This document shows, in pieces, positions 36,627 through 44,163 of a stretch of DNA of 47,562 nucleotides; position 1 is the stretch's first letter, and every line of letters begins with the position of its first letter. A program made the position numbers and the translations under genes. Origin of the DNA: Armatimonadota bacterium (GTDB lineage Bacteria; Armatimonadota; SYMT01; JACQGL01); the NCBI GenBank assembly GCA_016199525.1, contig JACQGL010000088.1, positions 1 through 47,562 on the forward strand. Direction: 5' to 3'. The notes beneath the pieces are model-generated. The model saw only the letters and a program-made list of their open reading frames with translations. It made no database searches and had not been told where the DNA came from.

Positions 36627-36821
36627 ATGGATTTGAACGCGCAGAGGGTGTTGACGGTTGCCGAGACGGCTCGCGAGCTGCGCCTCGGTCGCTCAGCGAC
36701 CTACGAGGCCGTAAAACGCGGCGAGATTCCATCCGTTCGCATCGGTCGCCGAATTCTCATACCGGTGGCCGCGCTGGAGCGCCTCCTGGCCGAGGCAGGC
36801 CGCGCGGAGGGGGAGCGTTAG
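36627..36821 (+). CDS. Excisionase-like helix-turn-helix protein
   Basis: The product is 64 aa from ATG 36627, preceded by AAGGAGGAAG. It has the MerR/HTH_17 excisionase fold: VLTVAETARELRLGRSATYE, then VRIGRRILIPVAALERLL. Such proteins bind near the element end and help excision or act as control factors. The gene is divergent from the CGNR-integrase pair and leads the replication genes. Its stop is 2 nt from the start of the next gene. Confidence 0.85.
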   Translation: MDLNAQRVLTVAETARELRLGRSATYEAVKRGEIPSVRIGRRILIPVAALERLLAEAGRAEGER

Positions 36822-36823
36822 GC

Positions 36824-37369
36824 GTGAGCAGCGCCCCATCCGAGATGCTGCTTGCCGCTCTGGAGTACTTGCGCCTGGGCTGGCACCCTATCCCGCTCTG
36901 CTGGCCGGGCGAACACTGCCGCTGCGCCTGCTACAAGGGCCACACCGACCCCAAGGACGTGGGCAAGGCGCCGCTCCTGGGCAGCGGCTACGAGCGGCTG
37001 ACCGTCACCGAAGCCCTAGCACGGCGCTGGTGGGGAGAGCGCTGGCCGGAGGCGAACGTCGGCATCCTGCTCGCGCCGTCGGGGCTGGTGGTGATCGACC
37101 TGGACGGGCAGGCGGCCATCGAGGAAGCAACGGCCTGTGGCCTGCCCGCACGCGGGCCGGTCGCGCGCAGCGGGCGGACGGATGGCGGCGAGGGCCGGCA
37201 CCTCTACTGCCGCCGCCCGGAGGGCTGCCCGGTCACCAGGGCATCGCACAGGGGGAGCTGCCGCCGCATCGAGGTCCTTTCCGCCGGGTATGCGGTCGCG
37301 CCGCCGTCCCGTCACCGGAGCGGACGCCGGTACGAGCGGCTGGTATCGCCCTGGAGGGATGAGGAATGA
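36824..37369 (+). CDS. Bifunctional primase/polymerase (prim-pol) domain protein
   Basis: The product is about 181 aa from GTG 36824, with GGAGG upstream. It contains the archaeo-eukaryotic primase fold of mobile elements: LRLGWHPIPLCWPGEHC, KDVGKAPLLGSGY, the metal site VVIDLDG and a downstream HLYCRRP. It is shorter than usual prim-pols, which often carry the helicase on the same chain; here the helicase is the next gene. It makes RNA or DNA primers for element replication. The stop overlaps the helicase ATG by 4 nt. Confidence 0.85.
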   Translation: MSSAPSEMLLAALEYLRLGWHPIPLCWPGEHCRCACYKGHTDPKDVGKAPLLGSGYERLTVTEALARRWWGERWPEANVGILLAPSGLVVIDLDGQAAIEEATACGLPARGPVARSGRTDGGEGRHLYCRRPEGCPVTRASHRGSCRRIEVLSAGYAVAPPSRHRSGRRYERLVSPWRDEE

Positions 37370-39303
37370 CCGCCGCCCAGGCCCGAACGCTGCCGGACGC
37401 GCCCGAGTGGGCGCTCCAGTTCCTTCGCGAGGTGGGGCAGGCGAGCGGAGAGGCGGCGGTGTTGCCTGCGGAACTCCCCCGTGTGGACGTGGCGACCCTA
37501 AATGTGTCAGAGCGGATCAGGCGCCTGATCCGGAAGGGGCCGGCAGCGGAACCGGAGCGGTGGGAGGACAGGAGCGACCCGCAGTGGTTTGTGGCCCGGG
37601 AGATGATTGGCGCCGGCTACGACGATGCCACCATCGCCGCCGTGATGCTTGACCCGCAGAACAAGATCGGCGCGAAGGCGCGGGAGCAGGGGCGCACGTG
37701 GCTGGCAGGAGACATCGCCCGCGCGCGCCAGAAACCGCAGGAGGCGAGGGTGCAGATGCCCATTTCCGGCAAGGGAGAGGACGTATCCGAACTGCGACCC
37801 GAGGAAGCCGGCAGGAACGGCTCCGAACCGCCGCCCGATGGCCCGCCCGACCGGGGCGACGATCCCCATTTCACGGACACGGGCAACGCCCTGCGCCTGG
37901 TGGCGCGGCACGGGGAGGACCTTCGGCACTGTGAGCTGTGGGGGAAATGGTTGATCTGGGATGGTCGGCGCTTTGCGCCAGACGAGACGAACGGGATCTA
38001 TCGCCTAGCGATGGAGACCGCGCGCTCCCTCTACGCCGAGGCCGCCGTAGCGCCCGATGGCAAGGAGCGGCAGCAACTCGCCGCCTGGGCGATCAAGTCA
38101 GAGCAGGGCCAACGCATTCGGGAGATGATCGGCCTGGCGCGGGCGAAGATGCCCATTACCCCCAGCCAGCTCGACCGCGATCCCTGGCTCTTGACGTGCC
38201 TGAACGGAACAATCGACCTGCGGACGGGTGAGCTGCGTAAGCACCGACGCGAGGATCTCATCACCAAGTTGGTGCCGGTGGGGTACGACCCCGAGGCGAC
38301 CTGCCCGACGTTCGATGCGTTTCTGCACCGGATCTTGAATGGCCGGGAGGCGCTGATCGCGTTCCTGTGGCGCGCCCTGGGCTACTCGCTCACCGGCATC
38401 ACGCGGGAGCGCGTGCTCTTCGTGGCGCACGGCACGGGGAGGAACGGTAAGACGACACTCTTCGAGGCCGTCAACAGCCTTCTGGGCGATTACGCCCTCC
38501 GCACACCGGCGGAGACGGTGCTGATGAAGAGGGAGAGCGCCATCCCCAACGACGTTGCCGCCCTGGTCGGTCGGCGCTTCGTGTTCGCATCCGAGACCGA
38601 GGAGGGCAAGCGCCTGGCCGTCTCCCAGGTGAAGGACCTGGTGGGCGGGGACACGATATCTGCGCGCTTTATGCGTGCGGAGTGGTTTCGCTTCAAACCG
38701 GAATTCAAACTGTGGTTGGCGACCAATCACAAGCCGGTCATCCGGGACAGCAACCGGGCGATCTGGGACCGCATACGGCTCATTCCGTTCACGGTCCGGA
38801 TACCGGACGGCGAGGAGGACAAAGGCCTCCCCGCCAAGCTGCGGGCCGAACTCGCTGGCATCCTGGCCAGAGCGGTCCGGGGCTGCCTAGAGTGGCAGCG
38901 GGATGGCCTAGCGGAGCCGGAGGAAGTGCTCGTGGCTACACGCGAGTACTGGGAGCAGGAGGACGTGCTGGGCGCGTTCCTCTCCGAGTGCTGCATCCGC
39001 TCGCCAGAGGCCCGGGCGGGCGCGACCGAACTCTTCCAAGCATACGTCGCTTGGTCTGGGGACAAAGCCACGTCACAGAACCGCTTCGGCAGGCGGCTGC
39101 GGGAGGCTGGGTACGAGAGCCGGAGAGCACCCTCTGGCCGCTCCGAGTGGCGGGGCATTGGCCTGCTCTCCGAACCTTTCGAGCCGAAATCGTATTACCC
39201 GCATCGCGCGCGCGTAAAGCTCAATACGAAAACGGTCCAGAAGGTTCGGAAGGTTCGGTACGCGAGCGTGAGTCGGCCTGTTGGAGCTGCGGCGAGGAAG
39301 TGA
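37366..39303 (+). CDS. P4-type superfamily 3 helicase/primase
   Basis: The product is 645 aa from ATG 37366. Residues 1-200 are a linker. The D5_N domain follows (residues about 280-370). The SF3 helicase has Walker A GTGRNGKTTLFEAV, Walker B (FVFASETEEGKRL) and motif C (KLWLATNHKP). A winged-helix C-terminal part (GRRLREAGYESRRAP) ends the protein. Together with the prim-pol it starts replication of a satellite phage or plasmid. The C-terminus ends in basic repeats KVRKVR. The -1 frame there encodes Cys-rich residues. Confidence 0.9.
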   Translation: MTAAQARTLPDAPEWALQFLREVGQASGEAAVLPAELPRVDVATLNVSERIRRLIRKGPAAEPERWEDRSDPQWFVAREMIGAGYDDATIAAVMLDPQNKIGAKAREQGRTWLAGDIARARQKPQEARVQMPISGKGEDVSELRPEEAGRNGSEPPPDGPPDRGDDPHFTDTGNALRLVARHGEDLRHCELWGKWLIWDGRRFAPDETNGIYRLAMETARSLYAEAAVAPDGKERQQLAAWAIKSEQGQRIREMIGLARAKMPITPSQLDRDPWLLTCLNGTIDLRTGELRKHRREDLITKLVPVGYDPEATCPTFDAFLHRILNGREALIAFLWRALGYSLTGITRERVLFVAHGTGRNGKTTLFEAVNSLLGDYALRTPAETVLMKRESAIPNDVAALVGRRFVFASETEEGKRLAVSQVKDLVGGDTISARFMRAEWFRFKPEFKLWLATNHKPVIRDSNRAIWDRIRLIPFTVRIPDGEEDKGLPAKLRAELAGILARAVRGCLEWQRDGLAEPEEVLVATREYWEQEDVLGAFLSECCIRSPEARAGATELFQAYVAWSGDKATSQNRFGRRLREAGYESRRAPSGRSEWRGIGLLSEPFEPKSYYPHRARVKLNTKTVQKVRKVRYASVSRPVGAAARK

Positions 39304-39392
39304 GTACGCGCAGCCAGAGGACCTGTTCCGCCTGCGGCTGGCTGATCTGCGGCAACTGCGGCGCGTGTGAGAAGGGCTGCGAGCGTCGGTGA
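39147..39392 (+). CDS. Cys-rich zinc-ribbon reading frame overlapping the helicase end
   Basis: In the -1 frame relative to the helicase, a GTG at 39147 opens to TGA 39392. The last 42 residues contain CWSC, then CSACGWLICGNCGACEKGC, a dense zinc-binding pattern unlike chance. A second start, GTG 39300, overlaps the helicase stop (GTGA) and would give 30 aa without the first pair. No strong ribosome site is seen. It may be a small coupled gene, or the true helicase C-terminus reached by a frameshift or separated by a mutation. Confidence 0.4.
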   Translation: MAGHWPALRTFRAEIVLPASRARKAQYENGPEGSEGSVRERESACWSCGEEVSTRSQRTCSACGWLICGNCGACEKGCERR

Positions 39393-39642
39393 TCCCGTGA
39401 CCGAAGAGCGGTCCCCTGAGCAGCCCGACGGACCGTGAGCACTCGGTGCCTGGGTCACCGGGCGGCCGCGAAGCGCACGCGGGTGCGGCGTGCTCTGGGG
39501 AGGCGCCCCTGGCCGCCCTGCGGAGCGGTGGTTTGCGGTATGAGCCGTTACGACATAAACGACCGATTGCGGGTGCTGTTTGGCAGCCCGGATGGAGAGG
39601 AGTCACCTCGTGAATAGCTGCGAACTGAAGAAAAAGGATAAT
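39304..39642 (+). other. Gap after the helicase
   Basis: Apart from the Cys-rich end (to 39392), this 339-nt stretch has only a 25-codon frame at 39540-39617 (MSRYDINDRLRVLF...). It lacks a ribosome site but has reasonable composition. I see no terminator or promoter with confidence. Confidence 0.4.
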
Positions 39643-39846
39643 ATGCCGAAGTATCGCATTATAAATGGAGACGCGGACGATGTGGAGTACTGGGTAAACA
39701 GGCTCGCCGCCCAGGGATACATTGTCAGCCACATCGCCGCGTGCAACCCCCTCCAAGTGGTGGTGCTGCTGGCCCGTACGGGCAAGTCGCCGCCTCCCGC
39801 TGCGGAGAACGAGAGCGGCGGGCGTGTTACGAAACCGGGGGAATGA
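39643..39846 (+). CDS. Small hypothetical protein
   Basis: The product is about 67 aa from ATG 39643, behind AAAAAGGA. A GTG at 39610 with GAGGAG upstream would add 11 residues. The core YRIINGDADDVEYWVNRLAA followed by VVVLLARTGK looks like an alpha-beta fold of about 50 residues, similar in layout to DUF4177-type small proteins. It belongs to the element gene row and is 3 nt from the next gene. The function is unknown. Confidence 0.55.
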   Translation: MPKYRIINGDADDVEYWVNRLAAQGYIVSHIAACNPLQVVVLLARTGKSPPPAAENESGGRVTKPGE

Positions 39847-39849
39847 ACA

Positions 39850-40176
39850 ATGCCACGACCGCGAGAGTACGCGAGCTCTGCGGCGAGGCAGAAAGCCTAT
39901 CGCGCACGCAAAGTGCAAGGGGCAGCCTCGGCGGCTACGCAACGCCCGCCACCCACCGCCCCTCGGTCAGCGGAACGGCCTCTGACGCGGCAGGCACGGC
40001 TGCAAGCGCTGGCCGAGGAGATGCGGGCTGTCGCCCGCCAGTGCTCGCACTGGCGGTACGAGCTGGCCGCGCTGGGGCTGACGGGCGACGGGTTTGAGCA
40101 GTTAGCGGAAGAGTTACGGCACGGGGCCGAGTGCGTGGCACGGCAGGCAGTGGTCGGAAGTAAGTGTGCGAGGTGA
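39850..40176 (+). CDS. Small element protein, YASSAARQKAYRAR type
   Basis: The product is 108 aa from ATG 39850. The N-terminus MPRPREYASSAARQKAYRAR recurs in short proteins of phages and integrative elements, where it may bind DNA. Residues 45-108 are helical with HWRYELAALG. It follows the preceding gene by 3 nt. The role is unknown; translation as a unit with its neighbour is likely. Confidence 0.6.
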   Translation: MPRPREYASSAARQKAYRARKVQGAASAATQRPPPTAPRSAERPLTRQARLQALAEEMRAVARQCSHWRYELAALGLTGDGFEQLAEELRHGAECVARQAVVGSKCAR

Positions 40177-40221
40177 ACCCAAGGATTCCGGCCTTGGCGG
40201 CCAGAATGACCTAAAGTAACT

Positions 40222-40545
40222 ATGCAACAGGACGCGATCCGTGCCGCTGTGGCAGCGGCGCGGTGGGTGATGACGCACCATGCCCTGCAGCAATCTGGAA
40301 GCCGCCGCATGGGAAGCGGGGAAATAGCTCACGCCCTGGCTGGATGCGAAGTGCTGGAGGACTACCCGAACGATCCGCGTGGAGAGAGCGCCCTGGTACT
40401 CGGGTATACGGCTGCCCACCGGCCCATTCACGCCGTCTGCACGTTTGACCCGAGCGGGTCACTGGTTATCATCACCGTCTATGATCCGGGAATGCCGTGG
40501 TGGCTGGATGAACGGACCCGTGCGCCGGGAGGAGGGACGCCCTGA
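40222..40545 (+). CDS. DUF4258 protein, probable toxin of a TA pair
   Basis: The product is 107 aa from ATG 40222. It matches the DUF4258 layout: a His in the first helix (THHALQQSGSRRMGSGEI), then CEVLEDYPNDPRGESALV, GYTAAHRPIHAVC and VIITVYDPGMPWW. These proteins resemble RelE/MqsR-like RNases and usually precede a YgiT-type zinc-finger antitoxin, as here. Its TGA overlaps the next ATG by one base (TGATG). The toxic activity is inferred from the pairing. Confidence 0.75.
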   Translation: MQQDAIRAAVAAARWVMTHHALQQSGSRRMGSGEIAHALAGCEVLEDYPNDPRGESALVLGYTAAHRPIHAVCTFDPSGSLVIITVYDPGMPWWLDERTRAPGGGTP

Positions 40546-40787
40546 TGGTCACTCGCTGTTACCTGTGTGGGGGGCAGATAGAACGGCGGCGGGTAACGGC
40601 TGAAATCCGCTGGGGTGAAGAGCTGACGCTGGTGGAAGACGTTCCCGCCTGGGTGTGCGGGAACTGCGGCGAAGCCTACTTCGACGCGGCTACCTGCACG
40701 GCACTGGACCGGCTGCGCCAGGACCATCCCCCGGCCCGCCGCAAGGTGGAAGTCCCCGTTTACGCCTTCTCTGGCGCTGACTACTGA
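40545..40787 (+). CDS. YgiT-type zinc-finger protein, probable antitoxin
   Basis: The product is 80 aa from ATG 40545, with AGGAGG upstream inside the toxin gene. The N-terminal zinc site is CYLCGGQIERRR and then VCGNCGEAYFD, as in the MqsA N-terminal domain. VPVYAF near the C-terminus is the usual end of the short form. It lacks the HTH half of MqsA, so repression of the operon would need another domain or the complex. It pairs with the DUF4258 gene just upstream. Confidence 0.8.
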   Translation: MVTRCYLCGGQIERRRVTAEIRWGEELTLVEDVPAWVCGNCGEAYFDAATCTALDRLRQDHPPARRKVEVPVYAFSGADY

Positions 40788-40853
40788 TCTGGCCGCGCTG
40801 CTGCACAGACGCCCCCGCCCGTGCGGGCCTTACCGCCGCGCGCGCCCGCAGGT

Positions 40854-40957
40854 GAGCGTTACGTAACGCACACCACCAGGAGACACCTGCCCCGAAAGCT
40901 TTCGGGGCCTTCGGGAATTCCCCACGTGGGGGCGGACGCGAGCGCCGGAGCGTTACG
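40854..40957. repeat. Cluster of perfect palindromes between two direct repeats
   Basis: Within 104 nt lie GCGTTACGTAACGC (40856-40869), CCCCGAAAGCTTTCGGGG (40890-40907), GGGAATTCCC (40913-40922) and CCCCACGTGGGG (40920-40931). The ends repeat GAGCGTTACG directly (40854-40863 and 40948-40957), each followed by related ACACC-containing sequence. The region lies between the antitoxin gene and the first HTH gene. Confidence 0.7.
40886..40910. repeat. 18-bp palindromic insert (copy 2)
   Basis: The palindrome is identical to the one inside the IS66 transposase. Here the flanks are CCTG on the left and CCTT on the right, so three of four flanking bases still match the duplication seen at copy 1. 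It is intergenic. Confidence 0.75.
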
Positions 40958-41008
40958 GAACACACCGACAGCGTGCAGCGAGCGGGCGTAAAGGGGGACG
41001 GCCTGTGC

Positions 41009-41395
41009 ATGACATCTCGGGAGATTCTGACGCACGGTCGCGCCACGGCGGCGGCGATCCGACGGCGGCTCCCATCCGGTCGTCAGCGGCAGATCGTGAG
41101 CGTGATGCTGCTAGCACCGCTGGGTGACCTGACTTACCCGCAGATAGCACGTTTCCTTGAAATGAGCCTCGGCACGCTTCACACCCACCTTCGCCGACTG
41201 AAGCGGCGCGATCCCGAGCTGCACGCGTGGTTGATGAACCTGCGCCGCGCGCAGGCCGAGGCGCGCCACGCTGCTGCGCGGGAGCGGCAGAGGCGCCGCA
41301 AACAGGAGTGGCGCCGAAGGCGACGTGCCGCCGCCCTGCACGTCCCTACCCGCCCGTACGGGGGGTCGGACGCCCGTATGGGCGTAAGGTGGTGA
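41009..41395 (+). CDS. HTH protein A (paired paralogue)
   Basis: The product is about 128 aa from ATG 41009 (MTSREILTHGRA), with GGGGGAC upstream. A region-4-like HTH is visible: LTYPQIARFLEMSLGTLHTHLRRLKR. The C-terminal 45 residues are strongly basic (RQRRRKQEWRRRRRAA). The next gene has the same layout and the shared core LHTHLRR, so the two arose by duplication. They are likely DNA-binding regulators of the element. Confidence 0.6.
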   Translation: MTSREILTHGRATAAAIRRRLPSGRQRQIVSVMLLAPLGDLTYPQIARFLEMSLGTLHTHLRRLKRRDPELHAWLMNLRRAQAEARHAAARERQRRRKQEWRRRRRAAALHVPTRPYGGSDARMGVRW

Positions 41396-41594
41396 CCGCA
41401 TACCCACAGCTTTTTATCTTTAGAGCGGCCCGAAAAGCGTTCGGGATAGGGGCCTACGGATAACCACGCCACCCTCCGTACCGATCCCTCGCCGGATGGG
41501 CCAGGAACCCGTACGGGCTGCCTGGCTGCCCCTTATTGGCGGCGCAGAGGCGCGGACCTATGCCGAGGCGGCGGTGGTGATGGGCCCGTACGGG
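41353..41594. repeat. Four CCCGTRYGGG palindromes around the HTH pair
   Basis: CCCGTACGGG occurs at 41353-41362, 41508-41517 and 41585-41594, and CCCGTATGGG at 41373-41382. A variant CCCGTGCGGG lies at 40818-40827. The clustering of a 10-bp palindrome around two DNA-binding genes suggests autoregulatory sites, though some fall inside the reading frames. Confidence 0.5.
41429..41445. repeat. Degenerate copy of the palindromic insert (copy 3)
   Basis: CCCGAAAAGCGTTCGGG keeps the CCCGAA and TTCGGG arms of the 18-bp palindrome with an altered centre. It lies in the 100-nt gap between the two HTH genes. Confidence 0.5.
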
Positions 41595-41849
41595 CTGCAC
41601 ACGCACCTGCGGCGGCGGCGGTTCCCGGAAGCCTACGCGGCAGTGATGGAGGTCCGGTGGGCGCAATTGGCGGAGCGCCACCGGGAAGCGGAGGCGCTCG
41701 CGCGGGTGGAGGCGCACAGCAGGGAGTGGTTCCTGAGGCAGCGGAATCGGCGCTTCTACTACCGGTTCGGCTACTGGCCGTGGCAGCGGCGGGGGCGGGG
41801 CAGGTCGGCGGAGGCAGGGCTGTGTGCGCTGCTGAGGCGGTTGGGGTGA
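41496..41849 (+). CDS. HTH protein B (paired paralogue)
   Basis: The product is 117 aa from ATG 41496. It shares the core of protein A: RTYAEAAVVMGPYGLHTHLRRRR and an AQLAERHREAEALARVE helix where protein A has AQAEARHAAARERQ. The C-terminus is rich in Arg and aromatic residues (RRFYYRFGYWPWQRR). No clear ribosome site is seen, so the start is uncertain. It is the last plus-strand gene before a structured gap. The likely role is a DNA-binding regulator. Confidence 0.5.
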   Translation: MGQEPVRAAWLPLIGGAEARTYAEAAVVMGPYGLHTHLRRRRFPEAYAAVMEVRWAQLAERHREAEALARVEAHSREWFLRQRNRRFYYRFGYWPWQRRGRGRSAEAGLCALLRRLG

Positions 41850-42159
41850 GGTGGCTAAGCGGATCCGTCGAGTGAGGCCGCACTTCCGAGGCGGCCAACA
41901 GCCCACGGAGGCCGGAGTCATTCGTGCGAAGTCACTCCGCGGGACCGCTTAGACGGCTCATCCGCTGCAGCCTCGGAGTGCGGCCGTGACAAGCGATCTG
42001 GGGAGTGCCATCCCGCCGCTGGCAAAACGGGCGACTGGATCGGCTCGGGGAGGGCCGCCTTACTGGCAGGCGTGGAGCGTGTTCACGGACCCGGAGGCGG
42101 AGGGCGGCGAGCCGCGGCTATATGGCGCCGGGAGGGAGTGGTAGGGGGCGCCGGCTCGG
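41850..42159. other. Structured gap at the right side of the element
   Basis: These 310 nt have interlocked inverted repeats: CTAAGCGG (41855-41862) with CCGCTTAG (41945-41952), and GGCCGCACTTCCGAGG (41876-41891) with CCTCGGAGTGCGGCC (41971-41985). A hairpin GGAGT...ACTCC (41914-41938) lies between. A 52-codon frame from GTG 41986 to 42144 (ending DPEAEGGEPRLYGAGREW) has coding-like composition but no ribosome site. This may be a structured RNA or the recombination end of the element. Confidence 0.5.
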
Positions 42160-43575
42160 TCAGTGTTCAAGGGCCTTCTGCACGAGCGCGCGCATCTCGC
42201 CGATGCGACCCTCCATCTCGTCGGGCACCACGGCATACACGCGAACGGCGTACAAGGTGTACCTTGACAGGACCGACATCAGCGAGTTTTTGAGCGCCAC
42301 GATGGGGACGAGCGGGGTGTCAGGCGCTCTCAAGATGTGGATCTCTTCCTCGAACTTGCGGCGGACCTCCTCCACGTCGCCCGCGGTGCCGTGACCGTCC
42401 ACGGTGTCCCTGATTGGGGCGTAGGGCTGGATCTTCGTCAGCGCCGTGAGCGGCTTGTCCCAGACGTAGATAAGCTTCGGGTCAAGTCCGAGCGTGTCTG
42501 CCCACTGGTCCCGCTTGTCGCGGGCCGTCTTTAGAAGCAACCGCGAATGCTCCGGTTTGATCAGTTCGTCGATCTTCTCCCAGGCGCCGAGGAGTTTGGG
42601 AGGCCGGCGCTCCAGAATGGCATCGCACTTGAGCTTGAGCGCCGGATCTGAGGTGTCGCCCCGGAGCTCTGCGATCCGCTGCGTCACGAACGTGTCGTCG
42701 AACCGAGACCATTCGCGCGACCTGATGTATCCGGTGACGTCTGCGGCAGAGAACGCCAGGCCTCCGGCCTCGAGGAGAGCGGTGAGCACATCCTTCAGCA
42801 CCAACTCCAGTCCGGCCACGGTCTTCTGGTAGGTTATCTGCTGGTAGTCGAAGTACCGGCAGAGCAGGAAGTGCTCGGCGGTGCGCAACGCCTTCTCACG
42901 AAAGCAGATCCGGTCATCGGCAAAACAGATCTGGGTCAGGAGATAGCCGAGATCAGCGGATCCATAGGGCAGGCCGGTGTGAAGCGCCGTGCGCAGCAGG
43001 TAGTCGATGCGGTCAGCGTCAAGGTCCGAACTCACGAGGCTGCTGAACCGAAGCGCCGGATCCTCGCGCATGAACACGTGGGAGACCTTGGCCGGGTCGA
43101 ACCCTCCCCCCTCCAACGCGGACCGAATCTCAGGGTCCTCCTTGACGACCTCCTCACCAGCGCGCTCGTGCTTGAAGAACAGGGGGCGCGTGCCAGCAGG
43201 CGCGCTGGCTCCAGTGAAGAGCATCTTGGAGAAGTGGTTCGCGATGGCCTCCTCCATCGCGTGAGAGAACGCGTAGTGACCCACGTCGTGGAGCAGGGCG
43301 GCCAGGCGGTACAGCTGCTTCTCGTGTGCGTCAATGGTGACTGCGCTGTTGGCCTCCAATGCATCGAGCATCCGCCCGGCTACGTGACACGCTCCGACGG
43401 AGTGGCTGAACCGGGAGTAATCGGCCCCGGGGAACACCAGGTGAGCGAGCCCAAGCTGTCTAACCTGGCGGAGCCGCTGGAAGGAACTGGTTTGGAGGAT
43501 CGCAATCTCTAGCTCGCTCACGCCGATCGTACCGTGAACGGGATCTGCGATCCTCTTGAAGTTGAAGGCGGACAC
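42160..43575 (-). CDS. HD-domain phosphohydrolase (SAMHD1/YwfO-like)
   Basis: The product is 471 aa from GTG 43575. The HD metal site is complete: His in RFSHSVGACHVAG, the pair in LAALLHDVGHYAFSH and Asp in SDLDADRIDYLLRTA. The start region DPVHGTIGVSELEIAI and the following QRLRQVRQLG match the dNTP-triphosphohydrolase-like HD proteins such as B. subtilis YwfO and SAMHD1. The substrate may be dNTPs or another nucleotide. It is 12 nt after the YwgA-like gene; ywfO and ywgA are also neighbours in B. subtilis. Confidence 0.88.
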   Translation of the reverse strand: MSAFNFKRIADPVHGTIGVSELEIAILQTSSFQRLRQVRQLGLAHLVFPGADYSRFSHSVGACHVAGRMLDALEANSAVTIDAHEKQLYRLAALLHDVGHYAFSHAMEEAIANHFSKMLFTGASAPAGTRPLFFKHERAGEEVVKEDPEIRSALEGGGFDPAKVSHVFMREDPALRFSSLVSSDLDADRIDYLLRTALHTGLPYGSADLGYLLTQICFADDRICFREKALRTAEHFLLCRYFDYQQITYQKTVAGLELVLKDVLTALLEAGGLAFSAADVTGYIRSREWSRFDDTFVTQRIAELRGDTSDPALKLKCDAILERRPPKLLGAWEKIDELIKPEHSRLLLKTARDKRDQWADTLGLDPKLIYVWDKPLTALTKIQPYAPIRDTVDGHGTAGDVEEVRRKFEEEIHILRAPDTPLVPIVALKNSLMSVLSRYTLYAVRVYAVVPDEMEGRIGEMRALVQKALEH

Positions 43576-43587
43576 TGCGGTCTTGTC

Positions 43588-44070
43588 TCACTGGAGCAGG
43601 CCAGCCCGTTGCAGCGCCTCCTCGGCAAGCTCCATATGGGGCGCGAGATGTGGCTTCTTCTCGCGCAGGACTGCTTCCGCCCTTTCGTGGGAGTAGCGGG
43701 ACACCCGTCGGAGGAAATGGACGGAGGCGACGAGTTCGAGCCAATCCTCCTGACCGAGATTGAAGGCCAATGACGTGAGCAGCCCAGCGACCCGCTGGAG
43801 GCGGTCGCGGACATCAGGGTGCAGCTGCTTGCCTTCGGCGCCGGGATCGTCGGAAGCAATAGCCTCGGCGAGGCTGTAGTAGTCACGGGTAAGCGCGGGG
43901 CTGTAAGGTCCCATAAGGTACCAGCTGAACCGGTACCCCAGGTCCACGCCCGTAAGCTGGCCTAGATAAACGGCCTTCTGGATCAGCTTACGGTCGTCTA
44001 CGGAGTTGATCTCCGCAGGTACTCTGAGTTCGTCGAGGAGGAGCTTCAGAGCGATCAAGCGTGCTTCCAT
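43588..44070 (-). CDS. YwgA-like protein
   Basis: The product is about 160 aa from ATG 44070, with GAGGG upstream. The central motif KAVYLGQLTGVDLGYRFSWY followed by MGPYSPALTRD matches the YwgA/Panacea-like fold (LxKxxYL...GPYSPEL). Panacea domains act as universal antitoxins in some TA systems, so this may control its partner. It is translated just before the HD gene, and the pairing is conserved in Bacillus (ywgA-ywfO). The function is not established. Confidence 0.65.
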   Translation of the reverse strand: MEARLIALKLLLDELRVPAEINSVDDRKLIQKAVYLGQLTGVDLGYRFSWYLMGPYSPALTRDYYSLAEAIASDDPGAEGKQLHPDVRDRLQRVAGLLTSLAFNLGQEDWLELVASVHFLRRVSRYSHERAEAVLREKKPHLAPHMELAEEALQRAGLLQ

Positions 44071-44133
44071 CAGCAAGACCCTCGCTGCTCTGATAGGGCC
44101 GGCTTGGACCGGGAAGTCCGTCTAGAATCCTTG

Positions 44134-44163
44134 ATAGTACCAGTATACCACGGCCTCGGGCAA
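44134..44163 (-). promoter_or_regulatory. Possible promoter of the YwgA-HD pair
   Basis: TTGCCC (44158-44163) and TACTAT (44134-44139) on the minus strand are 18 nt apart. A TATACT box (44142-44147) is a second candidate. The 142-nt gap after the DUF499 gene gives room for separate expression. Confidence 0.35.
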
